A program made the position numbers and the translations under genes. A model generated the notes under the pieces. That model ran no database searches, was not told the DNA's origin, and was given only the letters and a program-made list of their open reading frames with translations. A DNA stretch of 64,000 nt from Chloroflexota bacterium (lineage in GTDB: Bacteria > Chloroflexota > Anaerolineae > Anaerolineales > DRMV01): positions 62,001 to 126,000 of the forward strand of contig DRMV01000008.1 in NCBI GenBank assembly GCA_011322445.1. Reading direction: 5' to 3'. Each line of letters opens with the position of its first letter. The first letter of the stretch is position 1. Of the stretch, positions 55,713 to 64,000 are shown one piece after another.

Positions 55713-56450
55713 CTACTTTGCCATCCAAATGACCCACAGCGCGCCCAGCATCAAAAAAGGCCCATAAGGAATGTAGGCATCCAGCCGCCAGCGACGCCAG
55801 CGCAACAGGCCATAAAGCAAAAACAGCAGGCTGAAAGCCCCTCCCAGCAGCACCGCAAAGGTCAGCCCCGCCCACACGCCGGGCCAACCCAACAGTAAGC
55901 CTAATCCCCCCATGAGGGTTACATCGCCGAAGCCCAAGGCTGGCTCTTCGGGCGGAGGCTCACCCGCGCGACGCGCCTTCCACAGCGCATAAGCATTGCC
56001 CAGGAAGAAAAGCGCCAGCATCACCCCTGCCCCGGCTGCACCACCCAGCAGCGTCGCCAGCCAGCCGTGCCGCCAGACGCCCAGCCCCAGGCCCAACAGC
56101 GCCCCTGCACCGCTCACCGAATGCAAGATCAGGCGATGCTCCACATCCATCACAATGACGATCAGGGCATACATCACCAACGCCCACATCGCCCAAAAGC
56201 CCCACTTGGGCGGCGAAAGCCACAAGGCTGCACCAGCCGCCACCGCCAGCGCCAGCACCACGCCATGCCGCCAGCGCCGCCGTCCACAATGCAGGCAAGG
56301 CTGCCACCAACGCCAATACGCCGCCGCTGGAAGCGCCTCGCCGCACAAAAAACAAACCGGCCTGGCCGTGTTGCGCGGCAAAACGTCGGCGAGATAGTTC
56401 ACCATCCCGCCCGCCAAGAGGCTCAACAACACCACGCCCGCCAACGCCAT
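55713..56450 (-). CDS. Prepilin peptidase (type IV leader peptidase, A24 family)
   Basis: The 245-aa integral membrane protein has the cytoplasmic zinc loop with two CxxC pairs (CFLCGEALPAAAY, CLHCGRRRW) and the two catalytic aspartates in VMDVEHRLILH and GFGDVTLMGG. It cleaves and often methylates type IV pilin-like precursors. Its start is 2 bp after the stop of the SH3-like protein gene, so the two are coupled. Confidence 0.92.
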   Translation of the reverse strand: MALAGVVLLSLLAGGMVNYLADVLPRNTARPVCFLCGEALPAAAYWRWWQPCLHCGRRRWRHGVVLALAVAAGAALWLSPPKWGFWAMWALVMYALIVIVMDVEHRLILHSVSGAGALLGLGLGVWRHGWLATLLGGAAGAGVMLALFFLGNAYALWKARRAGEPPPEEPALGFGDVTLMGGLGLLLGWPGVWAGLTFAVLLGGAFSLLFLLYGLLRWRRWRLDAYIPYGPFLMLGALWVIWMAK

Positions 56451-56452
56451 CT

Positions 56453-57076
56453 TTACCGCCTCTGCCAGAACGACACGGCCATGCCAAACATCCCCAGGGC
56501 CAGCAAGCCGATGATCACCAACGCGCTGGGGAAGCGGGTCGTCGCAGGCACGCTATCCACAAACGTGGGCACGGCCAACGGCGGCGGGGCGGTAAACGTA
56601 GGCAACCGCGTCGGCGGCACATCCACCAAAAACTGCGCTGCCAGCGTGGGGTCCACGGTGGGGGTCACCTTAGGCGTGGGGGTCGGCGGCGGCTCAACAA
56701 TTGGCACGTCGCCGCCTTCCAGCCGCACGACATAGGCATACACCCAGCCCGTGCCATCGGGTGAGCCGGGGTACACAATCTTGATCCACTCACCCGCGGG
56801 GGTGCGCCCAATCGCAGGCACGCGCTCCCCCACCACCAAAATGCCGATAATCGGCCAGCGGCTGCTGGGGCCAGCGCGCACATGCACCTGCGGGTTGCCC
56901 CCGCCCAACACCACCACCGTGGGGCCGGTGGGCGTGCCCGTCACCGTAGGCATGGGCGTGGGATTAGCGGCCTGGCACGCGGCCTGCCCGGCTGCCGCGT
57001 GCCAGCCCGCCCACAACAAGGCCATTGCCAGCACCGCGACAACCCAAAACGCTTGCTTTCGCTTCACTTCCATCAT
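56453..57076 (-). CDS. Secreted SH3-like domain protein with C-terminal membrane anchor
   Basis: About 208 aa with an N-terminal signal/anchor (FWVVAVLAMALLWAGWHAAA), an SH3b-like domain (VHVRAGPSSRWPIIGILVVG, GEWIKIVYPGSPDGTGWVYA), a Thr/Pro-rich linker and a C-terminal membrane helix (FPSALVIIGLLALGMFGMAV). It probably binds cell-wall components at the surface. An ATG one codon later (57073) is an alternative start. Confidence 0.75.
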   Translation of the reverse strand: MMEVKRKQAFWVVAVLAMALLWAGWHAAAGQAACQAANPTPMPTVTGTPTGPTVVVLGGGNPQVHVRAGPSSRWPIIGILVVGERVPAIGRTPAGEWIKIVYPGSPDGTGWVYAYVVRLEGGDVPIVEPPPTPTPKVTPTVDPTLAAQFLVDVPPTRLPTFTAPPPLAVPTFVDSVPATTRFPSALVIIGLLALGMFGMAVSFWQRR

Positions 57077-57163
57077 GGCGGCGATTATAACACCGCCGCC
57101 GCACAAGGCAAAGTTGTGTTATCATCTGGAAAACCAACCTCTCCCCACTTTGCGAGCCTTCTC

Positions 57164-57820
57164 ATGACACCACGGCCACGCCACATTTCCCCTCCCAAAT
57201 ACCTCTTCGTGCTGCTGCGTCACGGCGAATCGGAAGGCAACGCCCGCAACGTGCACCAGGGGCAGGCCGACTTCCCCCTGACCGAAGCCGGGCGCGAGCA
57301 AGCGCGCCGCCTGGCCCAGGCCTGGGCTGCAAAAGGCGTCACCTTCGACGGCATCATCGCCAGCCCGCTGAAGCGCGCCGCGGAGACGGCACGCATTGTA
57401 GCCGAGGCGCTGGGCTTCCCCAGCGAGGCCATCGTCTACGATGCAATATGGAAAGAACGCGACAAAGGCGTTTTCACCGGCCAGCCCTTCCACCAAACTG
57501 CGGCCAGCCCGGCCTCGCTTTACCACCCGGTGGGCGAAACCGGTGAAAGCATTTGGGAAGTGTATCAGCGCGCCACCGAAGCCCTGCGACGGCTGCTGGC
57601 CAACCCGCCGGGGCGCTACCTGGTGGTCTCGCACGGCGGCATCACCAACCTGGTCATCCATGCCATCCTGGGCATTCCACCCCAGCCCTACCCGCATACG
57701 CCGAGTTTCCGCTTCCCCAACGCCGGCTACATCGTCTTCTCTTACCGCCCCGAACCCCACCGCTGGCACATCCTCGGCCTGTGCCACCGCCCCGAAGAGG
57801 GCGAATTCCCCTGCGTATAG
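57164..57820 (+). CDS. Histidine phosphatase family protein (phosphoglycerate-mutase-like)
   Basis: The 218-aa protein has the catalytic VLLRHGESEGNARNVHQGQA (His near residue 20), SPLKRAAETARIV, the proton donor region YDAIWKERDKGVFTGQ and the second His in LVVSHGGITNL. Could be a phosphatase of sugar phosphates or cobalamin intermediates. No cobalamin genes nearby. The longer frame from 56882 is antisense to the SH3 gene. Confidence 0.88.
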   Translation: MTPRPRHISPPKYLFVLLRHGESEGNARNVHQGQADFPLTEAGREQARRLAQAWAAKGVTFDGIIASPLKRAAETARIVAEALGFPSEAIVYDAIWKERDKGVFTGQPFHQTAASPASLYHPVGETGESIWEVYQRATEALRRLLANPPGRYLVVSHGGITNLVIHAILGIPPQPYPHTPSFRFPNAGYIVFSYRPEPHRWHILGLCHRPEEGEFPCV

Positions 57821-57841
57821 CCCCCTCACCCGAGCCACCTT

Positions 57842-58879
57842 ATGCGCTACCTCATCATCGGTGCAGGCGCCATCGGCACCTATTTAGGCGTCAACCTGGC
57901 CCATGCAGGGCAGGAAGTCACCTTCCTTGCCCGACCTGCCACCGCGGCGCACCTGCGGGCGCACGGCCTGAGCCTGACCACCGCGGAGGGCGAAGTTCGA
58001 CGCATCGCTGCCCCCCAGGTAGCGGCATCGCCTGCCGAGGCGCTGGAAAACAGCCGCTACGACGCCGCCCTGCTGGCGCTGAAAACCTACCACACCCCCG
58101 CTTTCCTGGAAAGCATCGCGCCGTGGCGGGCGCAATTCCCGCCGGTAGTTTGCCTGCAAAACGGTGTGGAAGCCGAAGCCGTGCTGGCGGCATTCCTGGG
58201 GGAAGGCCAGGTGCTCGCGGGCACCGTAACCACCGCGGTGGCGCGCCGCGCGGCCGGGCAGGCCACGGTCGAGCGGCCGCGCGGGGTAGGGTTGACCGCC
58301 AACCACCCGCTGGCCGAGCCCTTGGCCGCGGCGCTGCAAGCCGCCGGGGTAGCAACACGGCTTTACCCCAACGGCGCGGCGATGAAATGGTCAAAACTGC
58401 TCACCAACCTGCTGGGCAACGCCACTTCCGCCATTCTGGATATGCCCCCCGCAGAAATTTTCGCCCACCCTGACCTTGCCCATCTGGAAACCGCCCAACT
58501 GCGGGAAGCCCTGGCCGTGATGGCAGCGCTTGGGCTGCCGGTGGTAGACCTTCCCGGCGTTTCGGTGCGTCGGCTGGCGTGGGCCATCCGGTGGCTGCCC
58601 CAATTGCTGCTGCAACCCTTATTGCAAAAAGCCGTGGGCAGCGGGCGGGGCGGCAAAATGCCTTCCTTCCACATTGACCTGCACGGCGGGCGCGGTCAAA
58701 CCGAGGTAGACGCGCTCAACGGCGCCGTCGTCCGTTATGGCAAGCGTTTGGGCATCCCTACCCCCGTCAACCGCACCCTCACCGAAACGCTGCAAGCCCT
58801 CACCCAGGGGGAATTAGCGCTGGAGGCGTTTCGTCATAAGCCGGAAGCCCTGCTGCGGCGCGTCGCCGCGCAGCCGTGA
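57842..58879 (+). CDS. panE: 2-dehydropantoate 2-reductase
   Basis: The 345-aa enzyme reduces ketopantoate with NADPH on the pantothenate (CoA) route. It has the Rossmann start YLIIGAGAIGTYLGVNLAHA, the catalytic Lys in AMKWSKLLTNLLGNATSAIL and the C-terminal helical domain with MPSFHIDLHGGRGQTEVDAL. It lies 21 bp after the phosphatase gene in the same direction. ApbA/KPR relatives can act on other keto acids. Confidence 0.88.
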   Translation: MRYLIIGAGAIGTYLGVNLAHAGQEVTFLARPATAAHLRAHGLSLTTAEGEVRRIAAPQVAASPAEALENSRYDAALLALKTYHTPAFLESIAPWRAQFPPVVCLQNGVEAEAVLAAFLGEGQVLAGTVTTAVARRAAGQATVERPRGVGLTANHPLAEPLAAALQAAGVATRLYPNGAAMKWSKLLTNLLGNATSAILDMPPAEIFAHPDLAHLETAQLREALAVMAALGLPVVDLPGVSVRRLAWAIRWLPQLLLQPLLQKAVGSGRGGKMPSFHIDLHGGRGQTEVDALNGAVVRYGKRLGIPTPVNRTLTETLQALTQGELALEAFRHKPEALLRRVAAQP

Positions 58880-58901
58880 CCCCCTTCTTGCCCTTGCTGG
58901 T

Positions 58902-59483
58902 TTATGCCTCAGGCCGCCCTGGCACTTCGTGGTGGGCGCGGCAGCGGGCTTCGTACATCTCCGAGGCCCCCACAATGACCACGGGGTCGTCGTAACGCGC
59001 CGGCTTCCCGTTGATCAACCGCTGGGAGCGGCTGGCGGGGAAACCGCAAACCACACAAATGGCTTGCAACTTATCCACCTGGTCGGCCTGGGCCAACAAA
59101 GCCGGCATGGGGCCAAAGGGTTCGCCGCGGAAGTCCATATCCAACCCGGCCACGATGACACGCACGCCCCGGTCGGCCAAACGCTGCACAATGGCGGTGA
59201 TTTTCTCGGAAAAGAACTGCGCCTCGTCAATGCCCACCACCGTGGTGTCGTCCTTCAAATGCTGCTCTAACGCTTCAATATCGTTCAGGGGGATGGCCTC
59301 GAAAACGCCGCCCGCGTGGGAAGCCACCGCGGTTTTGGCATAGCGGTTATCGAGGGCAGGCTTGAACACCTGCACTTTCTGCCTGGCAATCACCGCCCGG
59401 CGCAATCGGCGGATGAGTTCTTCCGTTTTACCGCTGAACATGGGGCCTGCAATCACTTCCAACCTGCCTTGCAAATGTCGCAT
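58902..59483 (-). CDS. tdk: Thymidine kinase (type II)
   Basis: The 193-aa enzyme has P-loop [15 protein letters not shown], the Walker B-like [10 protein letters not shown], lasso region and zinc-binding cysteines ([13 protein letters not shown] and a later Cys in YEARCRAHH), and substrate-binding [11 protein letters not shown]. It phosphorylates thymidine in dTTP salvage. Confidence 0.95.
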   Translation of the reverse strand: MRHLQGRLEVIAGPMFSGKTEELIRRLRRAVIARQKVQVFKPALDNRYAKTAVASHAGGVFEAIPLNDIEALEQHLKDDTTVVGIDEAQFFSEKITAIVQRLADRGVRVIVAGLDMDFRGEPFGPMPALLAQADQVDKLQAICVVCGFPASRSQRLINGKPARYDDPVVIVGASEMYEARCRAHHEVPGRPEA

Positions 59484-59534
59484 GAGTCCCTCCAGAAAAT
59501 TTTTGATGTTTCAGCGTGTCCCCCGCCCGCTCCG

Positions 59535-61049
59535 TCATGCCAACGCGGCGACCACCTCGTCGAGCGGCACAATGCGGGCTTCACCCTGGCGGGGTTTGAC
59601 CTCCGCGCCGCCCTGTTTCAAACTGCGCTTGCTCACCGTCACCCGCACCGGCAGGCCGATGAGGTCGGCATCGGTAAACTTGACGCCGGGGCTGGCCTTG
59701 CGGTCGTCGTAAAGCACCGGGAAACCGGCAGCGCGCAGGTCGCGGTAAAGGGTTTCCGCGGCCTCCTCCCCGCCCCGCAGGGCAATCAAATGCACGGCAT
59801 AAGGGGCCAGCGCGGGGGGCCAGGCCAGGCCATCGGGCTGGCTGTGGGCGCTGGCCAGGGCAGCGATCGCGGCCTCGCCATCTACCCGGGCAGCCGCCAC
59901 ACCCAGGGGCGCCGTTTTACCCTCGGGGGTGAGGTAAACAGCAGCGGTTTCCAGCCTCTGGGAAGCCGTGACCACCCAGGCGGCGGCGGATTCCAGGGGC
60001 GCGCCGCACTGCGGGCAGGGGTCGCCCGCCGCGGCAGCGGCAATGTCGGCCACCAGGTCGGCGGTGAAATCGCGGCCGTAGTTCACGCCAGTCAGGTGGT
60101 AGCCTTCCCGATTGGCACCAGCCACCAGGTTCGGGCTGTGAGGAATGAGATCATCGACGACCACCAGCGCGCCGCGCACCCCCACCGGCGAAGCATAGCC
60201 GGGCACCGCCCCGACGGCGCGAATTTCGTCGTCGGTTGCGGGGGCCAGCCCATCCACACCCAGCAAGTAAGCCAACTTGGGCAGAGAAACCTGCATATCG
60301 CCGCGCACGACGGCGAAAACCAGGCGCGGGGTGGCTTCCTGGGTGTGCAGGAAGACCGCTTTGGCCGTGCGGCTTTCGGGCACGCCGAGGAAGTCGGCTA
60401 AAGCGCGGATGGTGTTGGCGTGCGGGGTGGCGACGGGGGTCAACGAAGCCAGCGGTTCGGGCTCTGGGGCAGGCTTGGCGCGGCGCGCCCACGCCACGGG
60501 GGCTTCGTAGCCACAGCGAGGGCAGCGCAAGGTCGGCTCGCCGCCCCGCGCGGCAGGCGCGAGGCCCAGGGTTGCCGGGCCAGCCAAGGCTGCCGGGCCT
60601 TCCCCCGCGTGCAACGGCAGCCCCAACGGCCGCAACGCCGCTTCCCAGCGCTCGCGCACCGCCTGGGCGGTTTCCAGCGCGGCTTCAGGTGTTGCACCCA
60701 GCGCCAGGACGGTGAGGCTGTGAGGGCCGCGCCAGAGCAGCACACGCGGCAACTGGCGGTAGGAAGCCACATGGGCTTCCAGCAGCGCGGTGAGGGCGTC
60801 CGGCAAACGCCGCGGCCAGGGAAAGGCCGGCGCGACCAGGTCAACTTCCTGCCGCAAGGCTACTTCTTCCATCGCGGCTTCCAGGTGCCGGAAAAGCCGA
60901 TTTTGCAACGCCATGCCCAACGGCAACCACAAACGCGCCTGGTCGGTCTCATGCCAGTAAGCCGCCCGCAACAGCCAATGGCGGCCATCTTCCGGCGGGT
61001 AGCGCCCTGCCTGGCGCTGGCTTTGCCCAAAAAGTTCACTCAAACGCAT
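59535..61049 (-). CDS. ProRS-like protein with degenerate synthetase core and intact YbaK editing domain
   Basis: The 504-aa protein aligns with bacterial proline-tRNA ligase at the N-terminus (MRLSELFGQSQRQA, LLRAAYWHETDQARLWLPLG), through the YbaK/INS editing insertion (about 205-345, with FAVVRGDMQVSLPKLAYLLG and GANREGYHLTGVNYGRDF) and the C-terminal anticodon-binding fold (GLAWPPALAPYAVHLIAL onward). The THEE and RxE-type motif 2 segment is missing between YRQLPRVLLW and the CPRCG knuckle, and motif 3 (GIGVSR in true ProRS) is replaced by VAAARVDGEA. Aminoacylation is therefore unlikely; trans-editing of mischarged tRNA-Pro is inferred. A functional ProRS should exist elsewhere. Confidence 0.78.
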   Translation of the reverse strand: MRLSELFGQSQRQAGRYPPEDGRHWLLRAAYWHETDQARLWLPLGMALQNRLFRHLEAAMEEVALRQEVDLVAPAFPWPRRLPDALTALLEAHVASYRQLPRVLLWRGPHSLTVLALGATPEAALETAQAVRERWEAALRPLGLPLHAGEGPAALAGPATLGLAPAARGGEPTLRCPRCGYEAPVAWARRAKPAPEPEPLASLTPVATPHANTIRALADFLGVPESRTAKAVFLHTQEATPRLVFAVVRGDMQVSLPKLAYLLGVDGLAPATDDEIRAVGAVPGYASPVGVRGALVVVDDLIPHSPNLVAGANREGYHLTGVNYGRDFTADLVADIAAAAAGDPCPQCGAPLESAAAWVVTASQRLETAAVYLTPEGKTAPLGVAAARVDGEAAIAALASAHSQPDGLAWPPALAPYAVHLIALRGGEEAAETLYRDLRAAGFPVLYDDRKASPGVKFTDADLIGLPVRVTVSKRSLKQGGAEVKPRQGEARIVPLDEVVAALA

Positions 61050-61148
61050 GAGGCTTCACCTCTCATCGGTCGGCGCTGCGCCACTTCGAGAAAGGGCAGA
61101 AAACCCCGCGCGAAGGGCGCGGGGTTCCCCAAAGGGATTCAACGCCAT

Positions 61149-61370
61149 TTACAGGTCGTCGTCTTCCCACAAATCGTCGTCGTCCAGGAAGTCATCGTCG
61201 TCCAACAAGTCGTCGTCTTCCAGCAGGTCGTCGTCCCAGGCTTCCAGCACCTCAGCGACGGGCTTATAAGTCAGGCACCCTTGATCGGGGTCGATTTCCA
61301 CCTCCGAGGCGGTGCAATAGTGGCCGTCCAAAAAGGCGCAATCCTCGTAGGCACAACGAATGCGGGGCAT
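61149..61370 (-). CDS. Small Cys-containing protein with Asp-rich repeat tail, 73 aa
   Basis: The first 45 residues hold four cysteines (RCAYEDCAFLDGHYCTASEV, QGCLTYKPV), fitting a small metal-binding (DUF1540-like) module. The last 30 residues are repeats of Asp runs broken by Leu/Phe/Trp, encoded by near-identical 18-24-bp DNA repeats. Acidic tails can bind basic partners or metal. Function unknown. Confidence 0.65.
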   Translation of the reverse strand: MPRIRCAYEDCAFLDGHYCTASEVEIDPDQGCLTYKPVAEVLEAWDDDLLEDDDLLDDDDFLDDDDLWEDDDL

Positions 61371-61399
61371 CTAACGCCACCTCCTGAAAGAAAATCGGC

Positions 61400-61843
61400 T
61401 CATTGCGGCGGGGCCTCGTTGAGCAGGCGAATGATAGCCAAAACCAGCAAAAAAAGCAAGATTGTGGCCGAAAGCAAGCAGTAAGGGCAAAAAGCGTGGA
61501 TCACTTCGGCTTCCAGGTAAGTGAGGTAAGCCGAATAGAGCACGCCCGCGAAAATCAGGCCAAACTCGGCCAGCGTGCCGTAGGCCTCGCCCAGCGGATG
61601 GCGGCGTTCCAGCCACAGCAAGGCCAAAATGGCGAGATAGGTCAGCGCGCCCAAAAGGGCAATCGGCACGCCGTGAATTTCGGCATAGGGGCTGGTGTTG
61701 ACGGTGTAGCAATCGCCCACACCGGCGCACATGGCTTCGTGATGGGTGAATTTGAGGATGGTGAGGTAAGTGGCGTCGGCCAGGCCGAGCAGCGCCAGCA
61801 CCACCGAGGCCCAATAGGTTTTCGTGGCGGGTCGGGCTTGCAT
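61400..61843 (-). CDS. VKOR family membrane oxidoreductase
   Basis: The 147-aa protein has four membrane helices. The loop cysteine pair CAGVGDC, a conserved Ser/Thr region (TVNTSPYAEIHGVPIALLG) and the redox CPYC in HAFCPYCLLSATILL are all present. Bacterial VKORs reoxidise a DsbA-like partner using quinone. No fused thioredoxin domain is present. Confidence 0.9.
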   Translation of the reverse strand: MQARPATKTYWASVVLALLGLADATYLTILKFTHHEAMCAGVGDCYTVNTSPYAEIHGVPIALLGALTYLAILALLWLERRHPLGEAYGTLAEFGLIFAGVLYSAYLTYLEAEVIHAFCPYCLLSATILLFLLVLAIIRLLNEAPPQ

Positions 61844-61873
61844 GGGAACACCTCCGTTGCAGGGGATGAAGGC

Positions 61874-64000
61874 TCACCCCGCCCGCTTGCGGGAAGCCTC
61901 CAGCACGTTGGGCAGGTTTTCCAGCCGGTTGAGCACCCGGCTGAGATGCGCGATGTCGCGCACGCTGAGCACCAGGTCGACGATGGTTTCGCCGTCGTGC
62001 TCTTTCACTTCCACGCGCACGCTCTCGATGTTGACGCCTTCGTCGGCAATCACCATCGTAATATCTTTCATCAGGCCGCCGCGGTCGTAAGCGCGAATAC
62101 GCACCGGCACCGCATACGATTGGGTTGGCGTGCCCCAGGAAACCTGCACCAACCGGCCTTTGTCTCGCACCCGCAAGATGTTGGGGCAATCCTGACGGTG
62201 GATCACCGCGCCACGGCCACGGGTGATGTACCCCACGATGGGGTCGCCCGGCGCCGGATGGCAACAACGCGCCATGTGAATCAGCATCCCCCGCAGCCCC
62301 ATGATGGTCACCTCATCCTTTCCGGTTTCCCGGTGAATGGGGTGGGCTGCCAGGTAATGCTTCTCCGTGGCCTTTTCCACCTCGGCCAGGCGGTTGATGA
62401 CCCGGTTGAGCGAAACGTCGCCACATCCCACACCAACGTACAGGTCGTCGACGCTGCGGTAGCCGAAATAGGTTGCCAGCGATTGCAAATCGACGTTTTC
62501 CAGGCCAAGGCGCTTGAATTCCTTTTCCAACGCCGCCCGGCCGTGAGCCAGGTTTTGCTCACGTGCCTGCTTTTTGAACCACTGGCGGATTTTAGCCCGG
62601 GCGCGCTGGGTTTTCACCAGTTCCAGATGCGGGTTGAGCCAGTCGCGGCTGGGGCCGCCTCGCCGTGCAGTGAGAATTTCGACCTGATCGCCGGTCTTCA
62701 GTTTGTAACTCAGGGGCACCAGTTTGCCGTTGACCTTGGCGCCGCGGCAGCGATGGCCGATTTCGGTGTGAATGTGGTAGGCGAAATCAATGGGGGTTGC
62801 CCCGGCAGGCAGGTCGAGGATGTCGCCGCGCGGCGTGAAAACATAGATGCGGTCGTCGAACACATCGGTCTTCATGCCGTCCATGAATTCCGACGCGTCG
62901 GAAACATCTTGCTGCCACTCCATCAACTGCCGCAACCAGTTGATCTTGCGCTCAAACGCCTCATCCAGCCGCTCATCACCCTCTTTGTAACGCCAGTGGG
63001 CCGCAATGCCATATTCCGCATTGCGGTGCATCTCCTGCGTGCGAATTTGAACTTCCAGAATTTTGCCGTCTTCGAACAACACGGCGGTATGGAGCGACTG
63101 GTAGGAATTGTCTTTGGGGTTGGCAATGTAATCGTCGAACTCGCCGGGGATGGGCTTCCAATGCGTGTGCACCACCCCCAGGACATGGTAGCAGGTGGGG
63201 ACGTCATCCACAATCACCCGCACGCCGCGAATATCGCGCAGCGCCTCAAAAGGCAGCCCCTTGCGCTGCATTTTACGGTAGATGGAATAAATGTGCTTCG
63301 GGCGTCCTGAAACCCGGGCCTGAATGCCGGCCTCGGCCAGCACCTCTTGGATGCGCGCCACGGCTCGTTGGAGTTCTTTTTCCCGCACGGTGCGGCGCTC
63401 GGCCAGTTTGCGCGCGATCTCTTTGTAAGCCTCGGGGTTGACATAGCGAAAACCGCGATCTTCCAGTTCCCACTTGATTTGCCAGATACCCAGGCGGTTG
63501 GCAAGGGGGGCGAAAATATCCAGCGTTTGGCGGGCAATGCGGCGCTGCTTGGCGGGTGGCAGGGCCGAAAGCGTGCGCATGTTGTGCAGGCGATCGGCCA
63601 GTTTGATGATCACCACCCGAATATCCTTGCTCATGGCCAAAAAGGTCTTACGCAGCGATTCGTTGGTCAGTTCCCGCTTACGCTGGCGCTCGGTAGCGTG
63701 GTCGTCGGCAGGCTCTTCGGCCTCGGGGTGCTGCTCGGCGGTGCCGTCGGCACGAGAGACGCGCGGCAGGGAAACCAGTTTGGTCACGCCATCGACCAGC
63801 GAAGCCACCTCCTCGCCAAAATCGCGGCGGATGTCTTCCAGGGTCAGGTCGGTGTCTTCAACGGTATCATGCAAAAGCCCCGCCGCGACAACAACGGGGG
63901 GCATCCGCAACTCAGCCAGAATATCGGCAACGGCAAGGCAATGCTGGATATACGGCTCACCCGAAGCACGCTTCTGCCCCTCGTGGGCACGCTCGGCCAC
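61874..64000 (-). CDS. rel: RelA/SpoT (p)ppGpp synthetase/hydrolase (N-terminus beyond window)
   Basis: 708 residues are visible. The HD hydrolase domain (AAGLLHDTVEDTDLTLEDIR, KLADRLHNMRTL) is followed by the synthetase (DIRGVRVIVDDVPTCYHVLG, VQIRTQEMHRNAEYGIAAHW), TGS (VFTPRGDILDLPAGATPIDF), helical and zinc-finger-like region (HMARCCHPAPGDPIVGYITR) and a C-terminal ACT domain. Both catalytic halves look intact, so it is probably bifunctional. The frame stays open at the window edge, so its start lies outside. Confidence 0.93.
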   Translation of the reverse strand: MAERAHEGQKRASGEPYIQHCLAVADILAELRMPPVVVAAGLLHDTVEDTDLTLEDIRRDFGEEVASLVDGVTKLVSLPRVSRADGTAEQHPEAEEPADDHATERQRKRELTNESLRKTFLAMSKDIRVVIIKLADRLHNMRTLSALPPAKQRRIARQTLDIFAPLANRLGIWQIKWELEDRGFRYVNPEAYKEIARKLAERRTVREKELQRAVARIQEVLAEAGIQARVSGRPKHIYSIYRKMQRKGLPFEALRDIRGVRVIVDDVPTCYHVLGVVHTHWKPIPGEFDDYIANPKDNSYQSLHTAVLFEDGKILEVQIRTQEMHRNAEYGIAAHWRYKEGDERLDEAFERKINWLRQLMEWQQDVSDASEFMDGMKTDVFDDRIYVFTPRGDILDLPAGATPIDFAYHIHTEIGHRCRGAKVNGKLVPLSYKLKTGDQVEILTARRGGPSRDWLNPHLELVKTQRARAKIRQWFKKQAREQNLAHGRAALEKEFKRLGLENVDLQSLATYFGYRSVDDLYVGVGCGDVSLNRVINRLAEVEKATEKHYLAAHPIHRETGKDEVTIMGLRGMLIHMARCCHPAPGDPIVGYITRGRGAVIHRQDCPNILRVRDKGRLVQVSWGTPTQSYAVPVRIRAYDRGGLMKDITMVIADEGVNIESVRVEVKEHDGETIVDLVLSVRDIAHLSRVLNRLENLPNVLEASRKRAG

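Noticed and set aside
61403-63310. 635-aa plus-strand ORF
   Set aside because: Antisense to VKOR and RelA/SpoT genes that carry complete family motifs.

Overview
The window is a high-GC bacterial chromosome segment, most likely from the Chloroflexota (Anaerolineae-like). The lineage is inferred from gene style: a lipoprotein with a Thr/Pro-rich linker, a dicistronic rho plus LysM/M23 pair, a CoaE fusion, a fused ADP-forming acyl-CoA synthetase and a VKOR-type membrane protein. No rRNA or other marker is present to prove it. An intact-looking temperate siphophage-type prophage of about 34.2 kb (19331-53510) sits in the 3' half of a tRNA-Val gene.

Left host arm (1-19330): a truncated family-5 solute-binding lipoprotein, LysM/M23 endopeptidase, Rho, initiator tRNA, a 2-hydroxyacid dehydrogenase, glutamine synthetase behind a strong promoter and a ~395-nt structured leader, a CoaE fusion, an APC permease with two Usp domains, an NrtR-like Nudix regulator, a TPP-riboswitch-controlled thiamine operon (thiN, ykoE-like, ykoD-like), an unrecognised protein and a fused ADP-forming acyl-CoA synthetase ending in a bidirectional terminator.

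Prophage (19331-53510): a 43-bp direct repeat marks attL and attR, and the integrase lies beside attR. The left block (19520-23501, minus strand) holds the CI-like repressor, an AIM24 protein, a Thr/Pro-stalked membrane protein, a small basic membrane protein and a two-gene unit ending in a PIN nuclease. Between these lie a candidate small RNA and three near-consensus promoters. The rightward early block carries an RHH protein, many small proteins, a possible ssDNA-binding protein, a structured intergenic RNA, an ERCC4 nuclease, a RecT-like annealing protein, a RecB-family exonuclease, a HARP-like/DnaJ fusion, a vWA protein, a VapE-type helicase, a nine-iteron candidate origin and a Prim-Pol/CHC2 primase. 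Late genes are a holin-like protein, a candidate endolysin, terminase, portal, capsid, tail genes with a textbook -1 frameshift site, tape measure, tail fibre and integrase.

The standout is at 34986-36248: four consecutive integron gene cassettes, each with its own attC site, lie between the replication and lysis modules. No integron integrase is visible. This is a cluster of attC sites lacking an integrase (CALIN) carried by a prophage. The 5' end of each cassette is complementary to the R'' end of its own attC over 9-10 bp, which is what authentic excised and reinserted cassettes should show. The cassettes encode a tiny membrane protein, a zinc-ribbon protein, an unknown 78-aa protein and a methyltransferase-like protein.

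Right host arm (53542-64000): tRNA-Val, an MBL hydrolase, a FemAB-like transferase, a prepilin peptidase, an SH3-like surface protein, a histidine phosphatase, PanE, thymidine kinase, a ProRS-like protein that has lost the synthetase motifs but kept the editing domain, a small Cys/Asp-rich protein, a VKOR protein and a RelA/SpoT homologue cut by the window edge.
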